DNA of 64,000 bases from Sipunculus nudus (Eukaryota; Annelida; Sipuncula; Golfingiida; Sipunculidae), in contig CM049313.1 of assembly GCA_026874595.1 (NCBI GenBank), forward strand, positions 74,022,659-74,086,658. Reading direction: 5' to 3'. The first letter of the stretch is position 1. Each line of letters opens with the position of its first letter. The notes beneath the pieces were generated by a model. That model did not search any database, had not been told where the DNA came from, and saw only the letters and a program-made list of their open reading frames with translations. This document shows positions 11,343-24,368 of this stretch, one piece after another. The position numbers were made by a program, and so were the translations under genes.

Positions 11343-12239
11343 TGTTACAGATGTCTGTGTTATTTTGCGCAGGAGTGTTACACGTGTTGTTGACACTTGA
11401 TTCGTGTGGCGCGGGCGTGGCTCGTTGCTGTAGCAACCTCGCCTGGCCAGGTGCTGGCTCGGTGTAATCCGCATTAGTTGAATTTTGATGTGTAAAGACA
11501 CAGCGTTCGTGCTAATCTGGAATTTTCTGGGCTATTCGCGCTGTAGGAGCGCGTGTGTCTTGTTGCATTCTTTGGATTGTTCGTGAAATGGATAGTTCTC
11601 GGCTTGAGGTGAAAAGTTATTAATAGGGGGCTGTGTTTAGAGCTGAGAGAGAGGAGCAGAGAGAAATATTCCAGCGGACACAGAAGAGTGTGATTCAGTT
11701 TGTGGACCTTTCCGATAATTGCAACAGTTATAGATGTTCTTCGAAATTTGAAACGGATTTTACAAGTCTTCAGTTTGCCTTTGGGATTACTGCCAGCACT
11801 TCACTTTTGGATTACAACAGATTGTTTACGGATTACATTGGACTATTATTCTCTAAGAAGATTTACGGGGATTGTTCATCTGGATTATATGTTTTAAATG
11901 ACTTGTTAATCTGTGACAGTGGTGGTATCCAAAAAAGCCTAGGATTCGGACACTCGATCTGATACTGTACACTTTATTTATTATACTGTGTAATTGTATT
12001 GATATGCTGTTGTACTGTTGTTATACTGTGTGATTGTATTGATTTAGTGTATTGAAATGTTAGGGTTGTTTTAAGAATAAATTATAATTATTTGTTAACA
12101 AAAAACCACTGACTTCTTTATTTATTCCCCTAGACATTTCACGCTGCCTAGTAATACAGAATCTGATTTTTATTTATCTCCATGACAAAATTGATGCTCG
12201 TCACGACCACGTGATCTGTTGTTATTAGGTTCCGTAACA
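11343..12239 (+). repeat. 3' LTR (full length, 897 bp)
   Basis: It begins TGTTACAG and ends GTAACA. The TATA box position is mutated to TATTAATA (11618-11625). An AATAAA polyadenylation signal lies near 12075. The open frame at 11633-11962 is not a gene; it is chance reading through the LTR. Confidence 0.93.
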
Positions 12240-12243
12240 ATAT

Positions 12244-15210
12244 GTTTTTAACACTTACGTCTTATACAGAAAATATCGATATAACATTACATTGTTAATC
12301 GGTCGTTGAAATTAGGCCGGTAGTAAAACTTAACGTGTCTTCCGATTGCCAACTTTGATTTTCAAAATGAGGCCGATATTAAATAACAACATTTCGTCCA
12401 ATTACAATCCATACTACCCTTTGAAAGAACTTAGTCGACCAACATCAAAACAAAACGTTTTCCGAAAGCAGAACAACGATTTTCTTGCGAGACGGTGTTG
12501 ACCAGACATCAAACTGAGGAAGTAACTATTCCATCGAACTGCGATCCTATCTTTTACGAAAGATCTCCACTGAAATATTGGGCATTTTTATAGGATTTTC
12601 TTCCGTGTCGCAGCCATCCCCTGCGGGAGAAGTGCAGTACGAAACCAAAGCAAACGCTAACAACAGAGCTCTCTCTAGCAGAACCCAACTGTTGCAGACC
12701 AATTGCGAAGAGCGTTTATCAATACCGGAAATAATGTTATAATTTTCATGGGCCAAACATGATAATGGTTTATTGACTGACACTATACTTCAACCCTTCC
12801 GCCATGGGTGGTTTATACTCAAAACGAACCTCTACCAGGTAGGCAGTTAGGGACGACAGGGACTGCTCGTCGCAACTGTCAAACTTTAAATTAAAATTCG
12901 ATACATTTCAAGGAAATACCTTCTGTTTACATTACACATGCGTATATCTACAAAAGTTACACTCCATGAAGTCGGGACCACCAAGATACCCATGTTGAAG
13001 TTATTTGCTTTGAGTCATTTCTTTTCCAAAACATTTGAACGACCATTTTACCCTCTTCACTACTTTCACACCAGCGCCGCTGGTGTATTAAGAAACCCCG
13101 GTGCATTGTTGATGGCAGATTTTTACGCCCACACACCGTAACCAGCAGAGTCGTACATTTGCGAGTCACTTCTGCTCAAAGTGAATATACTTCTTCACAT
13201 TTTAAAAGGGCTGATATACATAAATTACATTTCAGGTGAGCCATGTAAATACACAGCAATATACTAAATATTTTTTTATAAAACACAGATATTAATAATA
13301 CTGTGTATAATCCTTCCCTGAGCAATAGCAATGTACTTATTACAATGAAGAAACTTTCGCACATGTAAAAACTGTTGTATGGCTGTTGCAACATAAAATT
13401 TAGGTACGGTCACGTTACTGAAGACTAACATTTTCATTGGCATGAAAGCTATACAGTCAGTATTAGTTAAAACCGTATATTGGCCTAATTTCCTGTAACT
13501 GAGTTATACTCCCGTATAGCGGGCACTATCTGGACTCACCAGAGAGTGGCAGTTTGACCTCCTCGTGGCCATTGTATCCGTCACCACACTGATATCCCCG
13601 AATGAGGTAACAAGGTTTGCTGCGACTAACAAAGGAGATACTGTAGTAATAAACAAAATGGCGGGTCCCAGGCCATGCAACCGTATCGCTCCAAAAGCGC
13701 AGCCGTCCCTAGGGCATTGACCAGGAATTACAGTGAAGAGGGACCGGGATATGTTAACGCGTCGGGGGCTCCGAGCCGCTCAGCTCTATCAGTTTCCATA
13801 AATCACGTCATGTCAAACAAATATTGATTAAGACAAGATTTGTTGGGGCCCGAGGGCTGCCACGGGTCAGGGTGTCTTTTTGTGGTCCGCTGAACTGTTG
13901 CCTCAAAGGTCTGATGCTGGTACTTTGAAAAAATTTTGTTCGGCCCAAAAATCACAGCGGATTGAGCCACATAAAGAGAAAAAACTCGATTTCTTTCTGA
14001 ATGGGGTCGCTCCGAAGCTTAAATACTGCTTTCATAAAGTTTTGTCCAGTCAATTGCGGTTTGCGCCTAGATAAAACTTGGGAAAATCGATTCTTACTCC
14101 TTTAGCGCCATGCGATGCTTTATAACTGCTGAGGCATTGCAAATAATACGACGGTAAATATAGTGATAAGGCGGCAAGGAAGTTAGGCCTACAAGAGAGC
14201 CATTAGCTTGACCTCCAAGCGATATCAGTTTCTCGTCTTCTGTGCAACACCAGGGGCGGTTCAAATCGCTTGTGTGGCATTGAAATGCACCCCGTGACCT
14301 CACAAGTAAAGAAAATGGCAGAATATTGCAACTAATAATAGAGGGCAGATTTCAAGTCGATATTCAGCACAGTGTGATGTAGATGTACCGGGGATGGTGG
14401 GTAGTTTTTCTCTTTGAAGTCGGCTGCTCTTCTTGCATCCAATTTTGCGAGACAACTCTCGGTCAATTTCAACTCTGTCGACCATTGGCCTTTCTGACGG
14501 ATTATGCGTTAGGTGATGTCACCGCCCACGCCGTTGCGCCTCGGGGCAATCAATAATACTAGTCAATATCGTCATGTACCCATTTCATTCAGTTTTAAAG
14601 ATTTTCATACCTTAAGTCTGTTGCCGTTTTAAGATATCAAATAAACTTGGCCAGAACATTATTGGAAATCGGAAACCATTCGTCAGACAACGTATAAAGT
14701 GTATCCTATTTATCAAACTGTGGAAAACAGATTGTTTTGGTTCAGTACTCTTCCTTCCACGCACTGCCGTACAGTTGTTGTGTAACTAGCTGGAGTAATA
14801 TTTTCGGAACGAAAAGTCATCAGCCTTGATGAAAATATCCATTCATTTTGCCCAATTACCGTAATTGCTTGAGTAAAGTAATTAAACACCTAATTTTGTT
14901 CTCCTATTTTTTGCGCGTTTTTATAAATTCGTTACATTTGCAAATAAATTTAAGATTTTATCTCAAGAGGTTGTGTTGTGATTTATTAAACTTTGAATAC
15001 ATATGAAATAAATAAAATTATTATGTTCTTTGTGACAGTACTGACTTGTTTTTTGAAAGCTGTACAAATGATGGCGTAATTTGAATTTTTCATTCTTTGT
15101 TTATCTCTGTGACATCGAAGAGACGTATGAATGTGTGACGTAAATGACGCGTGAAAGAGATTCGTACATTGTGACGCCGTATCTATATTATCAATTGTGT
15201 AAAGTCCAAG
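12244..15210. other. region between the LTR element and the nAChR start, no gene recognised
   Basis: Contains 5' flanking DNA of the receptor. Short open frames only. A stretch at 13526-13660 reads open on the minus strand between possible splice signals but is not supported as an exon. 5' untranslated exons could lie here unseen. Confidence 0.4.
15136..15176 (+). promoter_or_regulatory. cluster of CRE-like TGACG sites upstream of the nAChR start
   Basis: TGACGTAA at 15136-15143, TGACG at 15145-15149 and TGACG at 15172-15176 lie 35-75 bases before the presumed start codon. TGACGTAA is a known variant of bZIP (CREB/ATF, PAR) sites. No TATA box is evident nearby. Function is inferred from clustering only. 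Confidence 0.25.
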
Positions 15211-15325
15211 ATGGCTGTTTTGTCATATTTCATTTTAAGTTCTTTCTATGTTATACATAGAGAGGGAAACTACTCTGCAGTCCGACAATCTCAACATTCT
15301 GGTTTGCCCTTGGGGCAAAACAAAG
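15211..15325 (+). CDS. nAChR exon 1: start codon and signal peptide
   Basis: ATG at 15211 has a strong start context (A at -3, G at +4). It opens 38 codons plus one base, ending in a GTAAGC donor at 15326. The N-terminus ([15 protein letters not shown]) is hydrophobic and fits a signal peptide, followed by a polar stretch. The single base left over (phase 1) is exactly completed by the first two bases of exon 2 to give an aspartate codon. The assignment rests on the start context, signal-like sequence, donor and phase match. There is no cross-species conservation that I can see for the polar stretch. A different upstream first exon cannot be excluded. Confidence 0.62.
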
Positions 15326-18300
15326 GTAAGCTTCATTGAATTTTAAACAACTCAAAGACAGGCGGACAGGGGCAGTGGACCAGAACATTAACCCAAACCG
15401 TTTCTTTCCTGATGACTGATACCTGGATCGTGAACGAAAATGTATTCACTACAGATTTCAAACATTTTTCTGTAGCGAATGAGAAACAAGGCTTCCCTGT
15501 ATGATAATAACTTACTATTTATTTAACAAAAGTTCATGTCGTAATTGTCACAAAACTCATAGCGATCACTCGGAATTAGGTTTAGCTCCGTGATTGTAGA
15601 TCAGGTATGATCCTAATTTCATTCCAGAAAGTTTACACACCCATCCACACATCAAAATTGTTTTTTTTTTCTTATCAACATGCACAGTCAAAAATAATAT
15701 TTAGCTGAACTGACAAAAGAGCGCATGCCACCACCTGAGCGAAACATTTCTACTGAAGCCGCCCTTTCATCCGGATCCGCACCTGGCTCGTCCTTTTCCT
15801 GGCTCGTGCCCGATCCCTCCAGGTTTCATTGAAATCGGTTTGATGGCTTCCGTATGATGGTAGTACAGACAATCAAACGAACAGACACCAATAAAACATA
15901 ACCTTGGTTGCGATAAATATTTCATTATGATGCGCATGGCTTGACACTGATTTCTTTCTGAGACATTAGGACATGCAGTATTAATGACTAGAATCACCAG
16001 ATAACAGGGGTCAGCCAGTGTTGGAATTGACTATAAATACTCAATTGCCAGAAAATAGGGAGCACTGTCCGGGTCTTCTCACTCAGATTGGCGCTCCTGG
16101 TAGGCCCTCATAATAATAGCTTCTTAGGTAAAACTGTGCAAAACATAAGTCTCAGGTAAAACAGAGATTAAAATTTCCATCTCTCCATTCACACAGTAGT
16201 CGGTAGAGGGGGGGGGGTGGATGCCTATTCGAGTCCAATATATTTCCAATTTCAATTTTGCCAATTAAAAAAAAATTCTAGATAGATTATTAATTTGCAT
16301 AACCTTTTAAGCGTAGATAGCACAAAATTTAGACTGTTTAATGCAATTCATTTGTTACATTTATTTTTTCCGTGATGTTAAAATCTAAATGCACACTCAT
16401 ATAACACTTGTAACAAAAGACTATATTGAAGCGGAGAACCATGAGGTAAGAAAGGAAATTATTATTATTATTTATTATAACATTTATTTTATCTGTTAAA
16501 ATATCTTTATTCAGTGGGACTTGTTCATAATATACTGATCTTCCACAAGGCCCTGATAGTTACTGAAATGTCAAACATACAAATAGCATGACAGCCATAC
16601 CTTAACGTGTGACAGAAAATATTGTTTCATAAAAAAACACAGTTTCATTTTAGGTACACGTAACAAAATGACATTTTAATGAAATGTCTGTACAGAACTT
16701 TTCCTTTTCAGATTCGGTTCAAGGTCCGAACGAACGCCGCTTATTGAACTGGGTGCTGGACAAGAATCGCTACAATCAGTACGAGAGACCTGTGAAGAAC
16801 GAATCCGATGCTCTGGATGTTAATTTTGGGCTCACCCTCCAACAGATCATCGACGTAGTAAGTGATCAGTTTTTTTAGCACCTCTCTTTCAGTAAAGAAT
16901 AACAATAGCAAACATGCATATAACCGTACCTTTATGAGCTATCTTCAGGATGGCCGATGGCTAAGAAATTATTCATAGATCAGCACCCTGGTCTGTAATC
17001 ACCTGATTTTGCTTGTCACTGGGATGGCGGTTCATGTATTAACCTTAAGCCTTGAAAGATGACAATTAAAAAAGTCAAAGTTCTTGGACATTTTTATTTG
17101 AACTGACGTGGTTCCACTCAATCGTTGTTACGCAAATCATCTGAAGCCACGCCTGGAAAATGCTCGTTTTTGGTCTTGAACCTTCCGTTTAACCGGACGC
17201 CTGAGGACATATCTCCAATGAGCTTTTGCAGCGCTATCTATCAAAACTACGTGAACTTCGCAAGAAATGGTAAAATGTTCTTGTTTAGAAAGCTGAGTGG
17301 ATGCCAGAAACATTGAAGTGTTCCGATATTTCTCAGCAATTCTTTTGGAGGGCAAAACGTAACCATTATCAAAAAGATTATTGCACTGTATTTGATACTC
17401 CGTCGTTTTCTTTGCCCCAGGCTGTCTACTCATAGTAGACCCTGATGAAGTCGATGTAATATTTTAATTGAAGAGAATACATGTAATGGCTCCCCACTGT
17501 TGTATTAACATCGAGAGCTTCAAAACGAGTCTGAAATGTTAATCTATGGACAAATACTATGGACAAATATAATCAAATTAAAAGATGTGTCAATAAATCT
17601 GTAATCCTGGTATTCCTATTCAAGTTGCGAATGCTTTTCACTTGTATTTCGATAATATTTTGCATAATATCTTTTGCAGATTTTTTTTACAGAATTTATT
17701 CGGTTTTCTTGAGTTATAGCTGTATAAATATGTTTTGGTGTAATCTGTCTCCGAATGTAATTCTTGTTCTTTGTTCATACATTTAAAAATACGTGAGATG
17801 TACCGCCACAAATGGTGTAAACAAACAAGCGGGTGTGCCACACCCGTTGAACCATGTTGATTGGGAGCCTGCTGTACGTCATTTTCTTCCATCTTTCTAC
17901 AAGAATTTTAAGCCTGTTTCTTTGTTTGGCACGGTTTCAATGTTGCCCGAATGGTAGACTGATTTCCCTCTCATCTCGGCGACACTGAGGTCAATGCTAT
18001 GTAGAGGCTGGTGGTCACCGTCTGGAAAACCTCCCAGGGTCCTGTACCAATAACATTATACTGGATTTAAGCCCAGTAGCAGGCCTCAATACCATTGTTA
18101 GAACTGTAACGTCATGTGTCCCTAGGCTTAAGACATCTACAAGACTTGAATCACTTATTGCAAACACACCTAGTGTAAAAGATTCTATAGATATTCTTGA
18201 GACTGCATGGATTCACTCACTGACTAGGAAAGCACTCAGAAGGGGCAGACCTCCGCTTAAGCAGCTATTTACCCCCGTGTGGCATTGTCAGAAATGCAGC

Positions 18301-19727
18301 ATTTTTCCTTGAAAAATTCCTGGATCCTGATTGTGATTCGGATGACCCCGAAATTTAATCAATTGTTTCTTGTATCATCGCCCAGCTATCCTGAAAATTT
18401 CATCAATTTCGCCCCTTGGAGGAGGTAAAAAAAAGCAAAAAAAAAAATAAAAATTATGCTACTGATTCCAAGCTCCCGTTTTTCGTGGATCATTTATTTT
18501 TGCACATGAGGATCAGGGACTTAGTAATGGTGCCAATCTGTGCTTTGCCTCGATTCCTGAAAAGAATTCTTAAAAGGTATGAAAATGGACCAAACTCTGA
18601 ATTTTATGAGAAACTTTGTACTATACCTGACAAGCATTCAAAATTTCATACGATTTTTTTGTCGATCGATATATTTAAAATATTAAAAAAAATAGCGAAA
18701 ATTCGCCGAATTTAATCATATTGTTGCTCTGAGAGTCTGTCGAACTATTTTTATTTTAATTTACTTTTTGGTTTTGCCAGGATGGCGAGTGGGAATCGAT
18801 ATATTCAGAGAGTAATTTTGCTTTCCAGATCACATATAAATATATGTATATATATTTCTATATATTCAAGTCAGATTGGCAATTTGAAATGCTAGTTATG
18901 CCATAGGTCATATAATGGAGATTTTTCACACGTTGCATATTTGTTGTGAGATTTACTGTGGGAGTCAGCACCATGTTCTCTTCCTTTTGAAAACACAGCA
19001 GTTCTAACATGAAAATGTCGCTTTTGTCATGGAAAATTGAATAAATAAATGACAAACATGCGGGACTAGTTAAACATTACAACTTATCCCTAAAACTAGC
19101 GAAGCTTTTGACCATAAACATTTGATCGTGCTTATATCCAGCAAGTTTAATTTTACCGTAAATATGCGACGGCATGATCATTTGCAATTCCATTGTTTTT
19201 GCACTAATCACGTACATTTATTTCAGGATGAAAAGAATCAAATCCTACTTTCAAATATTTGGTTAAATATGGTAAGTGGTATCATGCTGTGACGCTTCAG
19301 TGTATAGTGTAGCAGCAGGCATTCTTCGTAATGCACACTTTTTTTGTTCTTCTGCACTTTTTAATGATTGTTTTATTTCATTTTTCATTCACAGGATGAA
19401 AAGAACCAAATTTTAAATACAAATCTTTGGCTAAATTTGGTAAGTTTTGTGCCTGAGAGAGAAAGCAAAGTCAAGTTCTTGCATGTGAAAGACCTTTGAA
19501 AAAATATTAGACCTACAGATGTTGCATATACTTCTTGTGTTTCGGTTTATGTATTTAACAGATAAAAATTATCTGAATATATTCAAAATGCTTATTATAA
19601 AATCAGCAGATGAGCAACCCTATTATAACCTTATTCTATAGAGCTGCCAAAAGTGACTATTCTGTTAATGGATTGGCGCCAAAATGTCGACATGGGGGAA
19701 CGAATGGCGGTTATTTGGCGCTAAAGA

Positions 19728-19786
<59 letters not shown>

Positions 19787-22023
19787 GGCCTTTAAAGATC
19801 GTTCCTCATATTGAATTAAGGTTTTCTTACCTGTTTAATATGTGATTTATGTTACCTGTAATATCAACCTGGAATCTGGTTGGAGAGTAAAGTGAGAAAT
19901 TACTCTTATTAGAGAAAGTGGGCATATCGCATGGACCTTGTTTTCTCTCTCAGGATGTGCACTAATAACACGCACTGATGCACTCTAATCTATATAGCCC
20001 GTTCCAACAAAGATGTCCATTGAAATTTGGCGATTGCCCTTACACATTATACAATCACACAGTTTGGCACTGAAGTAGATGATTGTCTAAAGGTCTAATA
20101 AGAAATAAAAAATTTCATGATTTATTTATTTATACTTCGTGTCCATGAAATATTCAATTACATGATTCGGGAATCATCTGGGTCTTGTGGCCAGGTGGCG
20201 AGGGGTCTTACATTGGTTACCAACCTCGCATCGATAGTTACATTTTATAGAAGATTTATGACATCCAGAAGTTTGCAGACGCTTATCATCGTGCATGTGT
20301 CAAATGTACTACACCGTTATCAATTTGATTGTAATTGTATGAAAAATAGAACGTTTCCTCATAATCTGATATTAACGCATTTCAATGTATACTTTGGTTC
20401 TAGTTAATTATTTCTGTGGGTCTGGTATCTCGAATACGGCTTACTTTTTTGTTTGACTTTCGTATTCATAAAAAAATGTTGACAAATTTCAATGGCCACC
20501 CCTGTGTGGAACAGACTATTGATCGCTTGTAAATCAACCTCCATGCACGTGGTGTGAATCACCAACCAGGAACCCCACAGCGTCTTTATCCTTGACCTGT
20601 TCATTCCGGTGACCTTGACCTTAACAGTGACCCTCCTCTAACACCTGTATCGATCCTGGAAATCCTTGCTTCTAATTTACATGCAAGAATTTATACCTAT
20701 CAATAATAATATGTTTTTATTCTGTGCATGATTTTAGCCGATGCATATATACAGTTGATCGCGACAATGTTCCCCAATCTTGATCAGAACTGACGGCATA
20801 TATATACACAATGATACAAATACTCAATAATAATGATATGTTATGTACATAGAAATGCATGTTGCATGTAAAGCTCTATTGATACGATCAGTGTATGCAA
20901 TAATTCACATGTATCCGTATCAGTGTATCCCTGATATATTGAATGGTACTTGCAGCAAAAAAAAAATACTTAGTTTAATTGCATGGTGCTGCATAGTGGG
21001 GAGTTACTACATTCATTTGCTGGTACTGTATTTACAAACGTGCATATCACCTGCAAAGGAAACGCATATTTTGCAACCACATAAAGACTTAAGTTACATA
21101 AGACATTTAATAATTAAAATAGTGAAAATGCGCATTTATTCATTGAACGACTGAACACGGATTATAACCGTGCACATGGACTGACGTCATAACGTAAGGT
21201 CGGACATGATCCATCATGTATTTGAGGGATTCTCTGTCAGTGTAACCCCTGAGGTGAAATGTTTGCCATCTGTTCCCAACTCTTTTGCCACAGAAATATT
21301 TCTACATAAAATTTGCAAAATTAGTGCCATATACCAGTCGCTGGATTTAATATTGCACTTAAGCCCTGGTCTCAGACAAGTTTGGACCCTCCGAGCGCAG
21401 AAGAAACAACCTCTTTTTGGGTGTGTGATAATAAAATAAAAATATTATCATCAGATTAATTTCATTTTAAATATAATCCTCTTATTTCATAAATCATCAA
21501 CACCAACCTAATTGTATTAACAACGGGAGAAAAAGTATGCGGCATGCGGTATGTAATCTTTCTGGAGAAAGTCACAAACATCACTATAAGGTAAAGATAA
21601 AATGTACCTCAAAGCATCCGTATCTTATACTGTGTCATTTAATATGCTTTGTTTTTATACATTTTTAACATATATAAAGTACGTGTCAGGACTCCTGTCA
21701 AAAGCTACATATTTTGAATTGTAACCCCACGAACATAATAATTTAAAATTGCTCATTGCATACTGATGGAATGCACTTTGAACGTTTAGTCTATAGTTTT
21801 CAGTTCGTTGCTGACCAGTTTCATTATTTATATTTTTAAGAGGTGACATATTTGACACAGTTTTGCATACATATGCTGACACCAGCTACTTCTAAAAATG
21901 GTATCCATACAGTGGCCTCCTTTTCATAAAAAAAAAACATTGAGAAGGCTAAGTAAGTCAAGGATATTGTATACACAGCCATTTAACAGAATAAGAATAC
22001 ATATATATATATATATAAATATA

Positions 22024-22098
<75 letters not shown>

Positions 22099-24288
22099 AA
22101 GTGTCATAAGCTGGTCGGGTTATCACTTGACATATATGCCTACAAATCCACTAGAGTCTGTATTTTGACGTACCCAGCCATAAAACTGTTGAGACTATTT
22201 CCTAACATTCAAGACCCTAAACCACTAGAGACCCATTTTCTGACATACCGCCCAATAGATCTTGATTTTCGTATTTCCATACATTTTAACATGTACGCTC
22301 CTGGATCCCTTATCTCATTTTCCAACTGGTGGGGGGGGGGGGGGGCTGCGGACGACATGATGTATCACACAACGACTGTACTCTCACAAGGAACCGTTCC
22401 CAAGATCCCAAAGCCTCGCTTTCATTACTAAACCTCATTTTAAAACAACATCTCTTCGCTGGACTCGGTCGCATATTGCTACTTTAAATGTCATTTAATT
22501 TGCATATGTCCATTACACATTACCGTTGTATCAAAACCATCCTTATCTGAACAAACTAAAGGCAGCCAAATAATAAAGTTCATATAACAACATATATATG
22601 CAAAAAATAATATTATAACATCTTTCAATTTAATTTTGTTAAAAAAAAACAGCCACTAGACACGTTTTAGCCATCATTTCAAAGAGTCCATGGAACTGAA
22701 CTTATATATTATTAATGAAAAATGAGATGCATTAAATCCATATATAATACACGGATGATTATTCTCATAATTTTGTTGGAGTTGGTCTTCATTTCGATGT
22801 TATATATAAATTATATAAATGTGTGTTAACGAATACCTATTCATGTTTATTCACACTTCTCTGTAACCTAGGTGCATGGATGATGGGAAAGCTTACCTAG
22901 GTTCCCCGGTACCTATGTTCCCCGACCTTTAATTATCTTTCTAATATTTAATGAATCCAAAGCTAAATGTGACATGGTAGGCTATACTATTTGTGGTAGG
23001 GATAAATGTTATGATATCCAAGAAAATTATAGGAAACTGACACATTTGCATTTTCAGCTACAGATCTTGGGAACATAGGTACCGGGAGATCAATTGACAA
23101 TTGATTCAATTGACAAGTTCGCGTCATAATGCCAAAGAGCGTAATATGATAAGAAGGCGCATTATAGTTATATATATACAGTCGAGCCCAATTTGTGTCA
23201 TATCGGTTAATAGAAAATACCGTTTAATGTCACATAAATCTGAAATCCCAAACCATTTCCTATATCAACAATAGTAAATAAGACCGTTTAATATCATGGA
23301 ATATTGTCATAATCCCGTTTATTGTCATGCTTGGAACCCCAGTCAGTGATACATGTTCGCAGTTAATATCACATCAAACGCCGACACGGAGATCAACGAG
23401 ACCAAGAGCCTGTAATCGGTCAGGCGTATCAAACGATCGCATCTCCCACTAGTGTGCGGCAGGCAAATGCAGTGATGCATGCGGGTCACTCCCCGTCAGA
23501 TAGCAAATTAACGTCTCAAAATACCATGGTAATCCAGCTCATTGCGTGACTCGTACGTTAACAAGGGCGATGTTTGTGATCACATATCTTCCAAAATGAA
23601 CTCCTGGCCTTTAAAAGGCCGCGGTTAACACCTCAGTGACGTTTCGCCGAGATGATGTGAAGCACGAGCGAGCTCTAAACGTAGCCTTAGATTGGAAATC
23701 CCCTTTAAGGGTCCGCGAAAAGCTGGAGGTTTTGTGAGCACGGGAGGAGATACCCGGTCCAAAACCTCACACGCGGCGAAACTTCAGAAAGTTTACAATG
23801 GCATGACGATGCCCTCTTCCCGAACAGTCCTATCATAAAGAAGATCATTGAAGTTTGAGTCATTAATAAGATATCCGGAAAATAAAGCGCAATAGTCGGG
23901 AAAAGAATTATCAAGTAAAATAGTTTGCCTACGCATAACGTTATAACTGTGCCGCGTATTTCCAGACATTTGACCCCATGACCCAGACGCTACGCATCTT
24001 TCTGTTGGCAAGTCGAACTTTTGTCAGTTATTGCGGCATGCGGCACAAAATTTACAGGAAAGAAATCGTCAGGTGCGCATTAACGTTATTTGATATGCCG
24101 TTGTGCAATAAAAATATTCATAAATGTTTCTGTTCCCTTTTTACAGACGATTTATTTAATATCATTAGAGACATAACGCTTCTTCTATGACTCAAAAGGA
24201 CATCGATGTTGAAGCCCGCATTATGTCACATCCCGGTTATTATCATAATTTATTGCTGCACCACCGACATGACAATAAACGGGCTTGG

Positions 24289-24368
<80 letters not shown>

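Larger units (their letters stand above)
1342..12239 (+). mobile_element. GMR1-like Ty3/Gypsy LTR retrotransposon, degenerate, with nested insertions
   Basis: A retrotransposon with 5' LTR 1342-1837 and 3' LTR 11343-12239. It is flanked by the 4-bp target duplication ATAT (1338-1341 and 12240-12243). LTR ends are TGTTAC..GTAACA, with the first G mutated to T in the 5' copy. A primer-binding site candidate starting TGG is at 1846, and a polypurine tract (AGGAAGGGGAG) sits directly before the 3' LTR. Coding order is gag (about 5450-6560), integrase (7223-7900), RT (8048-8524 and 9211-9656) and RNase H (10770-11215). Integrase before RT is the Ty1/copia-like order known from the GMR1 group of Ty3/Gypsy elements. 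Protease and most of the integrase are deleted. Stops and frameshifts are many, so this copy cannot be autonomous. Confidence 0.92.

Noticed and set aside
11633-11962. 109-codon frame
   Set aside because: Lies wholly inside the 3' LTR, across its transcript leader and polyadenylation region.
13526-13660. Open minus-strand stretch between a possible acceptor (TTACTACAG) and GTGAGT donor
   Set aside because: No recognisable domain. More than one frame is partly open, and no neighbouring exons were found. Kept as non-coding.
21898-22431. 177-codon frame with YIYI repeats
   Set aside because: Made by translation of an AT microsatellite. The same goes for frames at 19610, 24187, 24243, 36597, 44164 and 44242.
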